Shown: positions 44,021-56,900 of the stretch, in pieces | How positions within the stretch are numbered: the stretch's first letter is position 1 | Layout of the letters: the number at the start of each line of letters is the position of its first letter | From: Steinernema hermaphroditum | Lineage: Eukaryota; Nematoda; Chromadorea; Rhabditida; Steinernematidae | Direction of reading: 5' to 3' | DNA: 64,000 nt | Assembly: GCA_030435675.1 (NCBI GenBank) | Contig: CM059625.1 | Location: 11,284,001-11,348,000, forward strand | Position numbers and translations under genes: made by a program | The notes under the pieces: generated by a model | Told to the model about the DNA's origin: nothing | The model's database searches: none | Seen by the model: only the letters and a program-made list of their open reading frames with translations

Positions 44021-47000
44021 ACGACTTCAAACCCAAGCTTTATGCCACAAATCTGAGAAAATACGAGTATTCAACTATTTTGTGGTACCCTGATAATTTT
44101 CCTGTTTCTTTTCTGTGGTATTTTCGTAAACCCCACTCTTGAACTGTTCTTCTCAACGCGGTGCATCATTACTTTAAGTGATCAATTTCAAGGCAAAGAG
44201 CGTTTCCTAATTGAGCCTTCGGTTAAATTTTACGACTCGAGTCTTATTAGTTAACTCTTTTTCGGGCACATTTGGTGGCTCATTACAACAATTATGGCGC
44301 TTTTCAATTATGGTGCGTCTGAATTGTTGTTTTCGAAAATGGGAACATAATTAATTATGTGGCTTAAGTAAGGAGAAGTAGATACTCATCGTGGCCGTCC
44401 GCAACTTAATGGACACTTATCTCATGCAAGGAAGTGAAAATGAAAAGAAGAATTCAAAACAAGCTGAAGCTCAAATCATGCATCTGGGGATTGGACTGAA
44501 TGAAAAGTTCGACTTCTCGAACGCGATGATTTTGTCACTTAGTGACACGTTTGCATGAGCAAATAAAAGATATCACATGAAAAAAAGAGTTTTCGCCTCG
44601 AATTAAACCTGAGCAACCTCAACAGTACCTGTTTCACTCGCTCAGCGACCCTTTTTAACCATTCTGCACATCTTTTTCAAGAATAGGTTTGGTTATTTTG
44701 CATATTATGCATCTTTGCTACGTTCAAAGGCGTCACAAAGCCTATTGGGTAAGTGCAAAATGGCGGATGTCGTAAATACCCTTTAATTTCGTAGTGCTTA
44801 CTGATGTGACTGAAAGGTTTGTTTCTGATTTTACTGGATAATCCTATTTTCATGGACCATCGCAAACCACCTGGACATCTGGGACTTACAACATTTACAG
44901 AGAGAAAGAACAACTCCACGTTTGTGTTCGTGAGACGTCATAACGAGGAGAAATCTCAAAAACGCGGAGACTTATCTGCACTGTCTGTAAAGTCTCCAAA
45001 TGGTTAAAGAGGGTTGCACGTGGCGGAAGCTCACGGCAGGTAGATACACATGCATATAAGGGGCGGAACTACAAATTAAATGATGAAAAGTGGCCCGAAA
45101 AGCGACAGAAAATACGACTTGCGAAAGGGCATGTTTCCATGTTCACCTCTATACCATGCTTGTCTTGCTTGCTGGAGCAGTATCACAGGCTCCAGCACAA
45201 CGTACATTTTTTTCTTCGATTTTGACTGAGAAGTCAAAAATTGTATCTGCATATTTTTCGATCACTAACGATCCAAATCATTTGAAGGGATAATCGTTAT
45301 TTCAACTGCGACGGAATCAATAACTGTTCGACCGTTTCGTATACATGCACCTTTCATGAAATAGTCACGGTTACGACGCTAAAGACACTGAAATCCGCCT
45401 TTGTAACGCACCAATCCAACGCAATTTGTTAATTATTTTTCTACATGTTTTCTTCTTGCTGATGTGACCAAAGAACAGAACAACTTCCGGTGTATCTCGT
45501 TTCTTTTTTCTCCAAAATTTGTCGGTAACCCCTCAAAAGTCTATCACACCAACAACGCAATCAGCGAACAACTCTCCAGGTTAACGACGCACCCACAGCG
45601 GCTGTCAATTAGATCCTCATTCGGATTCATCATCGCACAATAATTAGCATGAAAAACAAACACGCGTCAACACTTTGTCTCTAATTACCTGGACGGCATT
45701 GCTCGCGGCCATTCCGATCGGCGATTAATAGGTGTGCACAAGTAGTCGCGCGAATGCAAAAAGCGTCGCACTTCCTTCGGTCGGTCAGATCGAAAACGAT
45801 TTCGTAAAAAAACGTCGAAAGACCAAAGAGATTTTGGTGACAGAGATAAACAGATCTCGTCGCCTATAATTGACTAAATATGCAAATTAAGCGGCAGTCG
45901 CTGCCGTCCTAAGTGTAATTTTTCATTTCAGAACATGACAAATCACATTGGCCACCCCTTTTGTGTGCTTCTGGAGCATGTGTGTGGCTAATCATAATTA
46001 TCGCCCGTAATTGAAGTGAAATGGGATATTTTACGATTCTTCTCGGCTACCATATTTGAGCAGCGCATCCGGCGCTCCCTCGGGAGCACCTGCTCGCCGT
46101 ATTCTCTCGCTTCTTGCGCAACATTAGTGCCACTCTCTTGACACTGAAAGTGACCCCTTTGAGGGAGATTGTTGTGTCCCGAAATCGCGTCATGATCGTC
46201 ATTACCATTATCGCCTTCTCGAACACAGTGCCTGAGGTCTGCGCGAGTGTAAAGACGAACTTCTTCTCGGCACGGACTATAACTCAGCGGCACGGACTAT
46301 AACTCAAAGACGGCGCGCTTTAGGTGATTATAATTTACAACCACTCGAGTCAATTAACAGCTGATTTGCCCTTTATTAAACAGTATGTTTCGATCGGGAG
46401 ACCGTAAATTCGCCTCGAGTTCCGATGGCGGCCGACACTTTTGACTTTTCCGCCGGGCAAAACTCGGGCCGAAGTGCGTGGGAGAGTGGAGTTGGCCCGA
46501 TCGGCTCAGGTTGGACGGTCGACCCCCCGAAAGTAAGTGTGAGTGACAAATGTTCTTTGGAAGACGAACAGGCAGCGGTGTATATCTAAGTGGAGCTAAT
46601 TGTTTTCTTTGGCCCAATCACTTAGCAATAAAAGTGTCAGTTGTAATACTTCGTCGGCCTCATATATTAGCTTGTATAAACAGAGGGACTGGGAGCAACT
46701 GGCGAAATCAACTCGTCGTCGCCGCCGCGGGCAATTTTTGGGTCATTAATCGGTCCTCCGTCTCTCCCACCTTCATCAATCCTGAAAGCAGAGTTCCCTA
46801 CTAAATTGCTTCATTTGTTCCTCTCAACCGCTGCACTCCCTAGTTCCAAACAATCTGCTGACATTATCGGCCACAGCACCTCGCGCGATCCCAAACGGAG
46901 ATGCCAGCTGTCAAGGATCGCCATTACATAACCTTAGTCAACACACATAGCAATGATAGTTTTGCCGAGTCTTCCTATTGACCTTTAGAGACGACCGCAA

Positions 47001-47402
47001 ACACTGTCAGCGAATCGCGTGACTCCTGAGTGGCGACGGGCGGACGGACGCTTAGCGAAGGACCAATTAAAATTTTTATTGTACAATACAGTATACAAAG
47101 AGGCGCGAAGGAACTCCTCCAGCACCACATATAGAATCAACAGTAATCTTATGTTTGCACAATTCAATAAATATCACGAGAAGATTTGCGGAACAACGGA
47201 AAGAAGAGTTGCGATGTGAGTGGGCCATAGGAAGGTGACTGCTCCAGGAGTACAAGTAGTTCGGGTATATACAAGAAGAAAAAAGCGAATCAAGGTTAAG
47301 AGAATGACACGAGTGAGTATCGAAAAGCAGAAACGAAGCAGCTAGTCCATTTCGTCCGACTCCAATGAGATCTGTTTGAGCGGCACTCACGTGCTGCGGA
47401 AT
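44021..47402. other. Intergenic, downstream of homeobox gene
   Basis: 3.4 kb with no supported gene. It is rich in TAAT-type motifs (for example CGGCGATTAAT at 45719-45729) and holds a 20-bp tandem duplication at 46268-46306. It may be cis-regulatory DNA of the homeobox gene (inference). Confidence 0.5.
46268..46306. repeat. Two tandem copies of a 20-bp unit
   Basis: CGGCACGGACTATAACTCAG is followed directly by the first 19 bases of the same unit. Both copies are identical, so the duplication looks recent. Confidence 0.85.
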
Positions 47403-49258
47403 CTATCCCCACTGGGGTGGATATCCAAGAGGTACGAAGTGTTTCGCATCTACCATTCCGACGGCAGCAGCGGCCAAAGCGTTTGCCTGAGCAAATTTCA
47501 CCTTCTCGACTTCGGCTTCTTCGAGACGCTTTCTCTTTGCCCGGCGATTCTGCAACAGTGACTAATTGAAATACAGTGTAAAGAATTTATATGTCAGCCC
47601 CGGGGGGTCTTTTGACTGCGGGAGTCCGTAGGAAGTGTGGAACCGCTTGACCCCAAAAACTACCGCTTTGAAAGAAACAAAGGAAGCTGTTTTCCGGCAA
47701 GCCACAAGGCGACCTCAGAAATGCTGGGGATCTTACGTGGTCCATTTGCACCTCATTGATCACGATTAGCAAGCAAGCAGATCATTTAATTGTTGCTTGC
47801 GTCCGAAAGGTGATTGATCGTCTTATTTGCACTGCCCTATTGCGTGACCTCAACGCTTATTTTCTGAATTACGCTGGATTAGCCACCGTTTACAGCAGCA
47901 TGTCAATACAATGCGGTCCGAATGCTTCCTTAATTAAAAAGTCATCTTAAAATTGTGGAATTGCATCTGAGGGTATTGTTGGATTCACATGGATTAGTGT
48001 TCTTGTGCTCGGCAAACAAACGCCGACGCTCCCCCTTCTGGAAGAACGCCGGCGATTAATGGAAGACGCGCGCGACCGCCTTTCCCAAACGCTACCGTAT
48101 ACCAGTCGCTGTCGCGTGCCATCTGCCTCGTCCGACTATTTCAACAAATATTTCGCGCACGAAGACAATCAGAATCCGATTCCCCTCCTATTATCACATT
48201 AATTAAAGCCGTCTTCGCTCGGTCGCGCTTTCTTCCTCTGTCTCAATGACCTGGCAATTGCGGCTGTTAGGAGGCAACAACCGGTTTAGTGCCCTCTGGC
48301 TGTTGCCCGGAATGCCAACAGATGTCGTCCATTAAGGGAAGGGAAACGCATGCATATCGCAACACATTCACACTGCTGTCAGGTATATGACATGCCTAGA
48401 CTAGCTGCTTACTCGCACAGAAGACAACGAGTTTAAGTCGAAGTCAAACTGAACAAGATCTTATCAAAAGTGTTAATAAGGGTGTCCGGATCAGATAACC
48501 CCGTCAAGCTCCTATCATCAGGCACGCGTTTTTCTTTGGGAGATTTGTGAGTGTCACACCTAACGCGCGATAGTACCTTCGCATAATATTTGCGCAACCG
48601 ATAAATTATCCCAATGAGGAGCGTTCGACTAACCTGGAACCAAATCTTCACTTGCGTCTCTGTCAGTTCCAGCTTTCGGCTGAAGTCCGCTCTTTCAGAA
48701 ATCGAGAGATACTGCTTCTCGATGAATTTCTTTTCGAGTTCCAGCAGCTGGTGTGTACTGAACGGAGTTCTTGGTTTCCGATTGTTTTTGTGCTTTCTTA
48801 GAAGGCATTTGGTCAGTCCTGCTGGCAACTTGGATTCGGCTAAAACAGGAAGACGTCATTTACAAATGCAAAATAGGCTTATTACGTGAAGAACATGATC
48901 TGTCAGAGGTCGGAGGGATGTAGTTGTAGTGGGGAGGAAGAGACTGTGGCGACGATCCGGAACTGCTCTCCGATAGAGAGCTGTCGTTGTGGTTCGCAGG
49001 TGGAAACTGTGCCCGTAGAGCGTAGTACAGAGCTGTGGGATCCACTGAAGGAGGGTAGAGGCCAAGCTGTGTTGGCGAAGGCATGAACGGCGAAGGAGGA
49101 ACGTAAAGAGACGAAGGATGAACGGGGGACGGTTTGAAGATTTCGTTTGCCGATGAGAGGAGATTCTCCACTAGGAAAGAAAACTTCTTTGCTCTTGGAG
49201 GTGGTGGAGTGACACTCATTTCGATGTTAGAAGACGACGGAACGTCCGAATCTGACAT
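47403..49258 (-). CDS. vab-15: Msx-type homeobox transcription factor (VAB-15 orthologue)
   Basis: A DNA-binding developmental regulator of the Msx/Msh class. Three exons (49258-48886, 48839-48634, 47549-47403) give 241 aa in frame. The N-terminus has an EH1-like repressor motif (FSFLVENLL, residues about 26-34) and a Pro/Ser/Tyr-rich stretch. The homeodomain reads [20 protein letters not shown], then [20 protein letters not shown] and [19 protein letters not shown]; the RKPRTPF start and SISERA core are Msx diagnostics. The second intron (47550-48633, 1.1 kb) splits the homeobox exactly between WFQ and NRR, phase 0. The first intron is 46 nt. CCTTATAG ends two bases before the start ATG, a possible trans-splice site. 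In C. elegans vab-15 acts in touch-neuron and epidermal development. The start was chosen as the only ATG opening the frame. Confidence 0.95.
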
Positions 49259-52200
49259 TCCTATAAGGTGAGTTATGACTATGCTCCGGGGTCATTTTAA
49301 CTTCTGTCATGGAAAACCACGCGGCAGAACACGACACTAACTATCAATGTTTCTTAAATAAAGATTAACAAAAGAGGTACGGTAGGGGTCTCTGAGCACC
49401 GACTGCGAAGGGCGAGAGAAGATAGATCCGGCGTAGGTAATTGCCGCCGACAAGCGAGAAGATGGCCTCTCGTGGGGGACAAAGCCCCGCCCACCGACGA
49501 TGATAGCTCATCAGGCGATAGACGATAATCACACCCAGAAGCCAATAGTGGCACCGTTGACGCGCCAGCCCATTAGAGGACGCGCAGCGGAAATTCATAT
49601 TCAATTACATAATTACCACGAGCAATATTTTGAGGCGAGTTGTTCGTAATGCTTTCTCGATTGGCGTCATCGAACGACCGTATACCCAGGGGTGGTCTTC
49701 GAAGAAACGTCTCGCCGCAGTCGAAGGAAGCAACGTTAAAAATGATTTGTGATAAGGAAAATGCGAATGTAAGGGAAGGAAGCAGTGTTAGGGAGAGACG
49801 TTTCAAGAAGAAATGTGGCAAGTTTATTAGACGGAAATTAAAGTCGCCCTGGGGGGTCGCCCGGTGAGTAAGTTGCGCGGTGACACCGCTGCACGATGCC
49901 CAACCATTTATCACGCAATAACTGACGAAATGTAACTGATTCCGTGTTGCCGTTTCGAATTCCGCGCGCTTCGCTTATATCAAAAAAAGGGCTTCCGGCC
50001 CCTGATCGACCTTTGCCTCTAACTACGGTAATGGCCCTAAATTAACTGAGTGAAAATTGAATTGGGAGCGCAAACAAACCTTAAAAAGCTAAGCAAAATG
50101 ACGCTTCGCGGTTGGTCATCATCGTCTCAGAATTTCTATTGTCGTTTGATTTATAGCCTTCGAGAGGGGAGACGCGCGTCGGCTTCCACCCCAATATCAA
50201 TTTCCTGTATTTTGCGGGCCGCACAATTAAGCGTCGAAGAAATAATTAAGCGTCGCCGAGTTGATAAGACGCGCTAAGCGGCGTGACAATCGGGAAAGGC
50301 TTTTTACTGAGAAGAATAACGATTTATTGGAAGTCAACTACTGAAAGCAGTGCGACTCTTCACGAGAGGACTGCTCATCGGTTGTCGGTAGCCTCGGCTT
50401 CCGTGACGAAGAACATTAACGGTTTTATGTTCTGATTATATGAGAGGGCGCTCGGAGGAGTGGAGAAAGTGGGGACAGGCGATGGGGATACGGTAGCGTC
50501 GATTGAAAGATGACAGATAACAAAGAGTTTGAAAGGACGGAAAAGCCCGAAAGAAGATAAATCTGCTTTGCGCAGGGGCAAAAGGGATTGTCAAGCAGTT
50601 GTTTGAGTTGTACGGCTTAATAAAGAGAGTTCCGACGATCGCGCATGGTGATAGACACTTTGCTGCGATAAGTTCTCACTTCTTGTGAACTCGGCAACAC
50701 CGCATTGCCCCATGCTAGTAAGGCCATTGCGCGGCTTTGTCAGCTTTGTGCTAGTTTGCAACTTGAGACCTTAAAGGAGATCGCTCTCTTTTGACACTCA
50801 TCTTCCAAGCCGCCTCACTTTAGCGCTCAATTTGCTTATCCATCACTACTTGACATCAGCTGTCTCCACGAATTTCACCGACAAAACTCTTTTATCGATA
50901 GCCCTTTCGGCAAGCCCATCATGCAGTGATTGGAGACGGCTAAATGATCTGTACCTCCCACCGACGGTGTTCGTCAACACTTACTCCGTATACTGCAACG
51001 GTTAATCGAGCAACAAAATGGATTTTGGGCTTCAAATGAGTCGACAGATCCCGTCCATAAGAACTGAGGAGTCTCACCGTTTTCTCAACACATAATCATA
51101 CGAAGCATATTATAGCACATATTATGGTAGTGGTCGTGCTCGTTCCCCTCACACTTTATTAATGATGATGAGCGAACGACGATGTGATCTTCGACAACGA
51201 TGTGAATGTGGCAATAACTCCACTTACGACGGACGACAGTTTTCCGCGGCCCACAAACTCGGGGCACTTAGCCACTGTAGATTGTGCGAAGAATTCACTC
51301 GTGAACTTGATTAATTGTTCCGTTCGCGCACAAACGAACGCAAAAAACGTCGCAGAAGGCGGAAAGCGGATGTATGGTAGAGGAGCCGCCCGGCGGGATT
51401 ATCGTCGCTGCCGACAAGCGGAATATTCATTAATCGGAATCGTTTGTATGCGCATAATTGCCGCCCCTGTCCGCAAAGGAGATTGCGCGACGATTACTGT
51501 TCATGTAAACCGTTGGACAAACATGCGCCAGCGGCCTCAAGGAGACGGTAGTCAACGGTCCAATTATCGGGGATGCAGATCTTGTCAATTATCATGTCAT
51601 TAGGATTCTTTTTGATTGATGCATCGAAACAAAGTTTGAGGACACTAGACACTTTCTCAACAACAACAGAGTTACGAGATATATGGTAAAACATGGTATA
51701 AAAACGGATCCCCAGACACATTCCTTGTGAAGAACTCCGAATTTTAGTCATCGCTGACTGTGGAACAAGCATTTGTGATCCAACAAATGCCATCGGGATA
51801 ACAAATCTAGCTACAAACTTAGAACCACTTTCGACCACAAGAACGTCTTTATCATCGAAGAAGCATGCAAGTCGATCATTGTAATCCTCGTCGCCAAGTG
51901 CTAATCCGCAATCGCGGTGGCCATGTTGTCGTCTGCTTTCTTCCAGCTTCGCTTAATTGACTGATGAGACGTTCCGAAACAATTAGAGAAGTCGGCGTTT
52001 CCACTCGCAAAGTGGCATATTAGCACGCGCTGATCGATGAGTCGACAAGGTACAATTAATCACAAACAGTTTAAAGTTTGCTTAAGCGAAACGATTAGAC
52101 GAAGCGATGAAGAAGACGGACGAACAATTGTCTCTTCCTTCCCTCAAACGCGTCGACGCCTCTAAGCGAGGGAATCATCCGACCGCCGACGAAAGAGCCG

Positions 52201-53116
52201 CCAAAGAAAGAAAATAACACTTCTGTAGCGATGATGGTAAACATTGAAACATGTATGCCATAAAGCTACTATCTTTTTCGATCCTATTTCTATTCTTTTA
52301 CAAGCTTGTTGCAGTTCATCTGTTGTGGCCCCATAGAAATAGAACGACTCGCACCGGCAACACATCCGCTTCTCGTGTGTAATTCCCACAATGCTAAATA
52401 AAATACAAACTAAAAGCTCATCTTCCATTAAAACGAAAAGTTGTAGTAGGGCACAAATATCCCCCGATTTCGGCTTCCATCACTCGGGAAGATCCACTTG
52501 CCAGTGTTTGCCAGTTTGAACTTTTAAATAAATGGTAGTTCGCCATGTAAGACACCTATTACGGCACAAGAAGAGCAATATCATAGTCACTGATTTTCTC
52601 TTTCTTCGACACATGGTGCACCGTCGGTGTAAAAAGCAGGCACTCTATCAGGGTGAGTGCGTGTCAAGGCGAAGAACTGCTGAATCCAGTGGAGGGAGCA
52701 TAGCGAACAGAGCGGATTCCATCACCAGTTCGGCTGGTGCTGCAGACTTCTCAGCTACGGGAATTTTCGATGGCTTGAGTGAGCAGTGTGGGTGTCAGTG
52801 AAGGGCTTCTTGGACAGGTGGAACTATTGCAGTTCTGATGTTTATTGCCTTTTTGGAGACAGGGTGATCCTTTGCCATTAACGACGACTGTGGCACAATC
52901 GAATTTAAGTCGAAATTTGTAATTGAATATATGGTGTTTATTAATACTTCAGAAATTACTATCAAGACAGTTTGGAGAAGTGCGTGCGCCACAGAAAACA
53001 AATTAAACAAATTAGAGGAAACCCCAAAAATAGTTGCAATTCTGAACACAAGCAGACAAATCCAAAAAATGTGCTTATGCAGTTCTCTGAACGTGTTCTG
53101 CATACTCAGTTGTTGC
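49259..53116. other. Gene-poor DNA upstream of the homeobox gene
   Basis: Nearly 3.9 kb without a supported gene. TAAT-type homeodomain core motifs are frequent, including a direct repeat of AATTAAGCGTCG (50225-50236 and 50244-50255) and CATTAATCGG near 51429. The minus ORF at 52162-52428 and the frame at about 52895-52760 (GSPCLQKGNKHQNCNSSTC) look partly natural but no gene could be closed. Likely promoter and enhancers of the homeobox gene (inference). Confidence 0.45.
50225..50255. repeat. Direct repeat AATTAAGCGTCG
   Basis: Two exact 12-bp copies, 19 bp apart, upstream of the homeobox gene. The AATTAAGCG core recurs at about 45887 and, inverted, at about 51950. Possible paired homeodomain sites. 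Confidence 0.5.
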
Positions 53117-53299
53117 TTAAAAATTGGATAAGTCGGCCTGATTTTCGCTCCTTGACACATAAGGAGGAAATTGTGCCCACCCTAAATTGCTTGAGGGTCC
53201 TCGTGTGAGGCCTTGAAGAGCCACTAGTGGCGGAACCATATCCAACGTTTGTTCCTTGTTGCATAATTTCATCAAACCTTCAAGAGTACCTGATGCCAA
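53117..53299 (-). CDS. Possible terminal coding exon (hypothetical)
   Basis: An open minus frame with natural composition (SGTLEGLMKLCNKEQT, then MVPPLVALQGLTRGPSS) that ends in a stop at 53117. CTTCCCAG at about 53310 could be its acceptor. No upstream exon or family was found, so it may be a chance ORF. Confidence 0.25.
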   Translation of the reverse strand: MASGTLEGLMKLCNKEQTLDMVPPLVALQGLTRGPSSNLGWAQFPPYVSRSENQADLSNF

Positions 53300-53532
53300 A
53301 AACTGGGAAGCTTCACATTATGCATTTATAACGATGACCATAGATTGAACGATTTCAAACAAGCCGCTTTATGCACGCTTCCTTAATTTGTTATTGTTTT
53401 CGTATTCATTACTTCAACGACTAATCACTTTACTTTTACATTAGCATGCGATCGCTTTTTTACTTCTTGTGTACTTTGCTCTCTGTGACTATTTAATCAA
53501 AAGCTGTGTTTTGTCAGAGCAGGAGATTTAAT

Positions 53533-53950
53533 TCAGGTTGCTTGAGCGAGCAACTCCCCTGAACTTCTCGCGTAAAGCACTTCAACCTCAGCATTGTTTA
53601 CGTCACAAGCAATATTAGATCTAAGATTTTGTGGCTGATGCGTTTCTTTTATGAAAGTTACGTCTCTCTTGTCTAACGCTTCTTGCTGAACCTTTCCATA
53701 TGGATGCGACGGAGCGGTAGGTGATAGCCGTGCATATGCCATTGAAGTCTGCGGAATATGTACTTAGAACGAATCCACATGACGTAGCTACTTCCGCTAA
53801 CGTGAAAATTGGCCCACAAACGCAGCGAACTTCACGTGCACTTACCTGTGCACATTCAGGTCGGAGAGAAGAATGCCACCCACACTGCACAGGCACGATC
53901 TGGATGTCACACGGCAGATTACTGACGGCACGTTTCCCGTTTTCCTTCCT
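53533..53950 (-). CDS. Possible 3' exons of an unknown gene
   Basis: Two minus-strand segments join well: an exon ending at 53846 (reading DIQIVPVQCGWHSSLRPECA) with donor CAG|GTAAGT, a 97-nt intron, and an exon 53748-53533 after TATTCCGCAG. The last exon reads ARLSPTAPSHPYGKVQQEAL, RDVTFIKETHQPQNLRSNIA and LYARSSGELLAQAT before the stop. Composition and splice sites look genuine, but no domain is recognised, and the upstream exons were not found; they could lie far upstream in the gene-poor DNA. Confidence 0.4.
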
Positions 53951-56900
53951 ACTGTCTGTCGCAAAGATCTTCTACTTGACTGAGTGTGAGAATCTGTATG
54001 CGCAACCAGACGCTATTAGTATGCGCCGTGAACTTTTAGGGAAATTACCGAATAACGTCTTATTCCTATAGATGATCAAAAACAACTAAATTCGAAATAA
54101 ACAGATATGAAAGCGAGAGATAATAGGTGCGCTTATGGTTAATTGTGTTTCTTTCGAAACGGGTTGTTCAAATGTCGGCATACACAGAGCGCGTTTTGTT
54201 TGAATCGACCAAAGTTTCATCAATCTCTCTGCTCTTGTCTTCTACAAGACCACAAGGAACCGTTGGCAAATGTGGTATATTCCTTCATTTCTCTGCCATT
54301 TGGCATTTTCACCTTTTTTTCACGACAGATTACTGTAAATTTTCTGGTGATCCGATAAATTCCTTGTGCAGTTTTCAGAAAAACGGAACATATGCTGTTG
54401 TTGCGTTTTTGAGTTACAAACATGGGCGTGACTCTCGAATTTTGACGCAGGTCCGTGTCTCCCTCTCTTCTTTCGGGCATTTTTGTTCTACGTAATAGTA
54501 ACGTAGATCATTCTTTTCCTGTTGTTGTCCGAAAGCGATACCTTCATAGTCATCGCCATGAATAATTTATTCGTAGAAGAAATTTTAAGCTTTTGGACTC
54601 ACAGAGAGCAAAGTGAAATCATTTGCGCTGTTTACTGCCGCTACATTCCTTCTTTCTAATGCTATCAACTAAGCATTCATCACTCTTCGTGTGTTTCAAT
54701 GGGATAGACCGCTAGTACAGATGAATAAAACCGATCCGAATCGTCATTCTCTCAGACTTCATAGTCACTTTTCTTGCAGTCTCTTGGCGATTCAGAAACG
54801 TTTTCAACACAAAATCCTTGACAAATGTCACTTTGGTATGTTCAACAATGCGGTAGCTACATAAAAACATCCGAAATCACCGTGTCGTAAATGTTAGAGC
54901 CTCCATATGCAAGGGTCCCATTCACTTCAGATGCTCGACTTCCGCGATCGAGAGTCACTCACATATTACAGAGCATCCTGGTGCTTGATCCCCTAGATAG
55001 CCTAACTAACAGTAATGTTACAAAATTGCTGGCTGGATATATTTGTGAGTGCAGCCTTAGCCTACGACTCCAGTTTTCGGCGCAGAAACGTTCTTATTTT
55101 ATAAACACTAGAAGTGTAAATCATTGCTGACGCATTTTTAGAAAGTTGTCCCCATTGTAATCATGATCCGTAAGCGGAAACCGAATAGTCGTAGTCCATA
55201 TAATCGCTGTTTAGAAATAAAGAACGTTTTTCAATAGACGTGAAACAATTCTGAGAAATATAAAGAAAGCACTTTGTGTGCTTGCGTAACTTTTCCGCAA
55301 AGTCTAAACCGGGAATCCCTCAACAAAACATTGCGTCCAGGTCTTCGTTCTCCTAGGCAATCGGCGAGAACAGCAGGAAAAGAACTTCGGATGTGGTGAG
55401 TATGGACTAGACGTCATATGGAAATCGCGTGCATAATTATATTTCCGCTTTCTGAAAAATGTATAAACACCGTGAGTCTTTATTGAAACCTTCCTGTTTA
55501 CAGCAGTTTAGGACGATACTTGAGCTGAAAGGCATACCTTCGTAGCCCGTACAAGTCTCCGCACCTGTTGACTTTCCGGGCTTTCTGCAGTGTGAGTGGT
55601 CCTAAATTCTCTAATTCCGACAACATCACCTCATAAAGAACCGTCGATGAAAATACTTACGTCTTTTATGACCGAGTGCAGTGGAGTTGAAGTGCTGTTT
55701 CCCCTCATTATCCGGCTATTTATTTATGACTTATTTAAGTACAACTGTGCCTTGAACGAAATCGATGGAAATGCCCATACTTCGTTGTATCTAATTGTCA
55801 CGTAGTCGAGAACAAAATGTACTTTTCGTGTCTTTCGTCAAAAAAAAAACGAACCCTCTACTTTTCATCTGAACTCAATTGTAAGTTTTTGGAAAATATT
55901 AAAGTGCATTTGCGTATTTAATTGGCCTAAATTGACCTCTCTACGGTAAATGTTGTTGTTGGATGAGACTGAGAACATAAAGGAGCGGATGGACGAAGAT
56001 GCGTTTTGTTTTCAAATGGTTTAGTCCATTCTGACTATATGTGATAAAACGAGTAGCGAAAAATTCTCTTCGGACCGCTTGTTTCATCGTCCAAATGCTC
56101 TCTGTTCTCTGAGGTCCACATCCGAGTTCCATTTTGGAAAACAGAAGCACAGTCGAATAAAGACGTGGGTGTACTGCTGTTGCACTCCACTTTTTACCCG
56201 ATAAAGGACAAAAATTAGGGCTATGAGTTGTGTTGTTCGACTGTTGAAATGGAAGTTGTTTGGCCATCTCTCGTCACGCGAATATGACACTTGTCACGTT
56301 TTCTGCTCACCCTTATGCCCAGCATAATCTGTGATAGAGTAACAATTCTGCATTATATTGCAGCCCCTTGGAAACACACAGCTGCAGACTGCAGCTCAGA
56401 TTCCGTTTCGGTGTTTCTTCCTTTCATATTGACCTCGAAATCGTTGCATCTGTTTCGAGCAAGCGTCACAGTAGGCTTCAATCTACTAGCTTCAAGGATA
56501 TTTTCGTACGCAGTCTTAAGAGTGATTAATGTCACCAAATGGATTTTCGGGAATTAACGCGAATTACCAGCAGCAAATAAACATTTCTGTTGAAAATGAG
56601 ACTCGCGTATCCCGCCATAAACAACCAAGAGCATCCGCGTGGAAGGTAAAATTTCAGTATGCTTTTTTTTGATGGTTCAGAGTCTGCTGTGTGACTTCGC
56701 TCCATAGATACTTCACTGCATATTTGTGGAAGCCAAGTTTCTGAATTTCCGTTCTGCTTTCTGTCGCGACTATTTCTCCTAATGCGCACTGTCACATTTT
56801 GGCAATCAGGTGCGGGTGAGAAACCTGGTAACCTCTGCGCCTTTAAGGGACTAGCTAATTACTAAACGATAGGCGGCAGAATATATGCAAACAAATCCTC

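Noticed and set aside
52760..52900. Minus frame with spaced cysteines resembling the end of a thrombospondin type 1 repeat
   Set aside because: Only the C-terminal half-pattern is present and the WSxWS/CSxxCG start was not found upstream, so the similarity may be chance.
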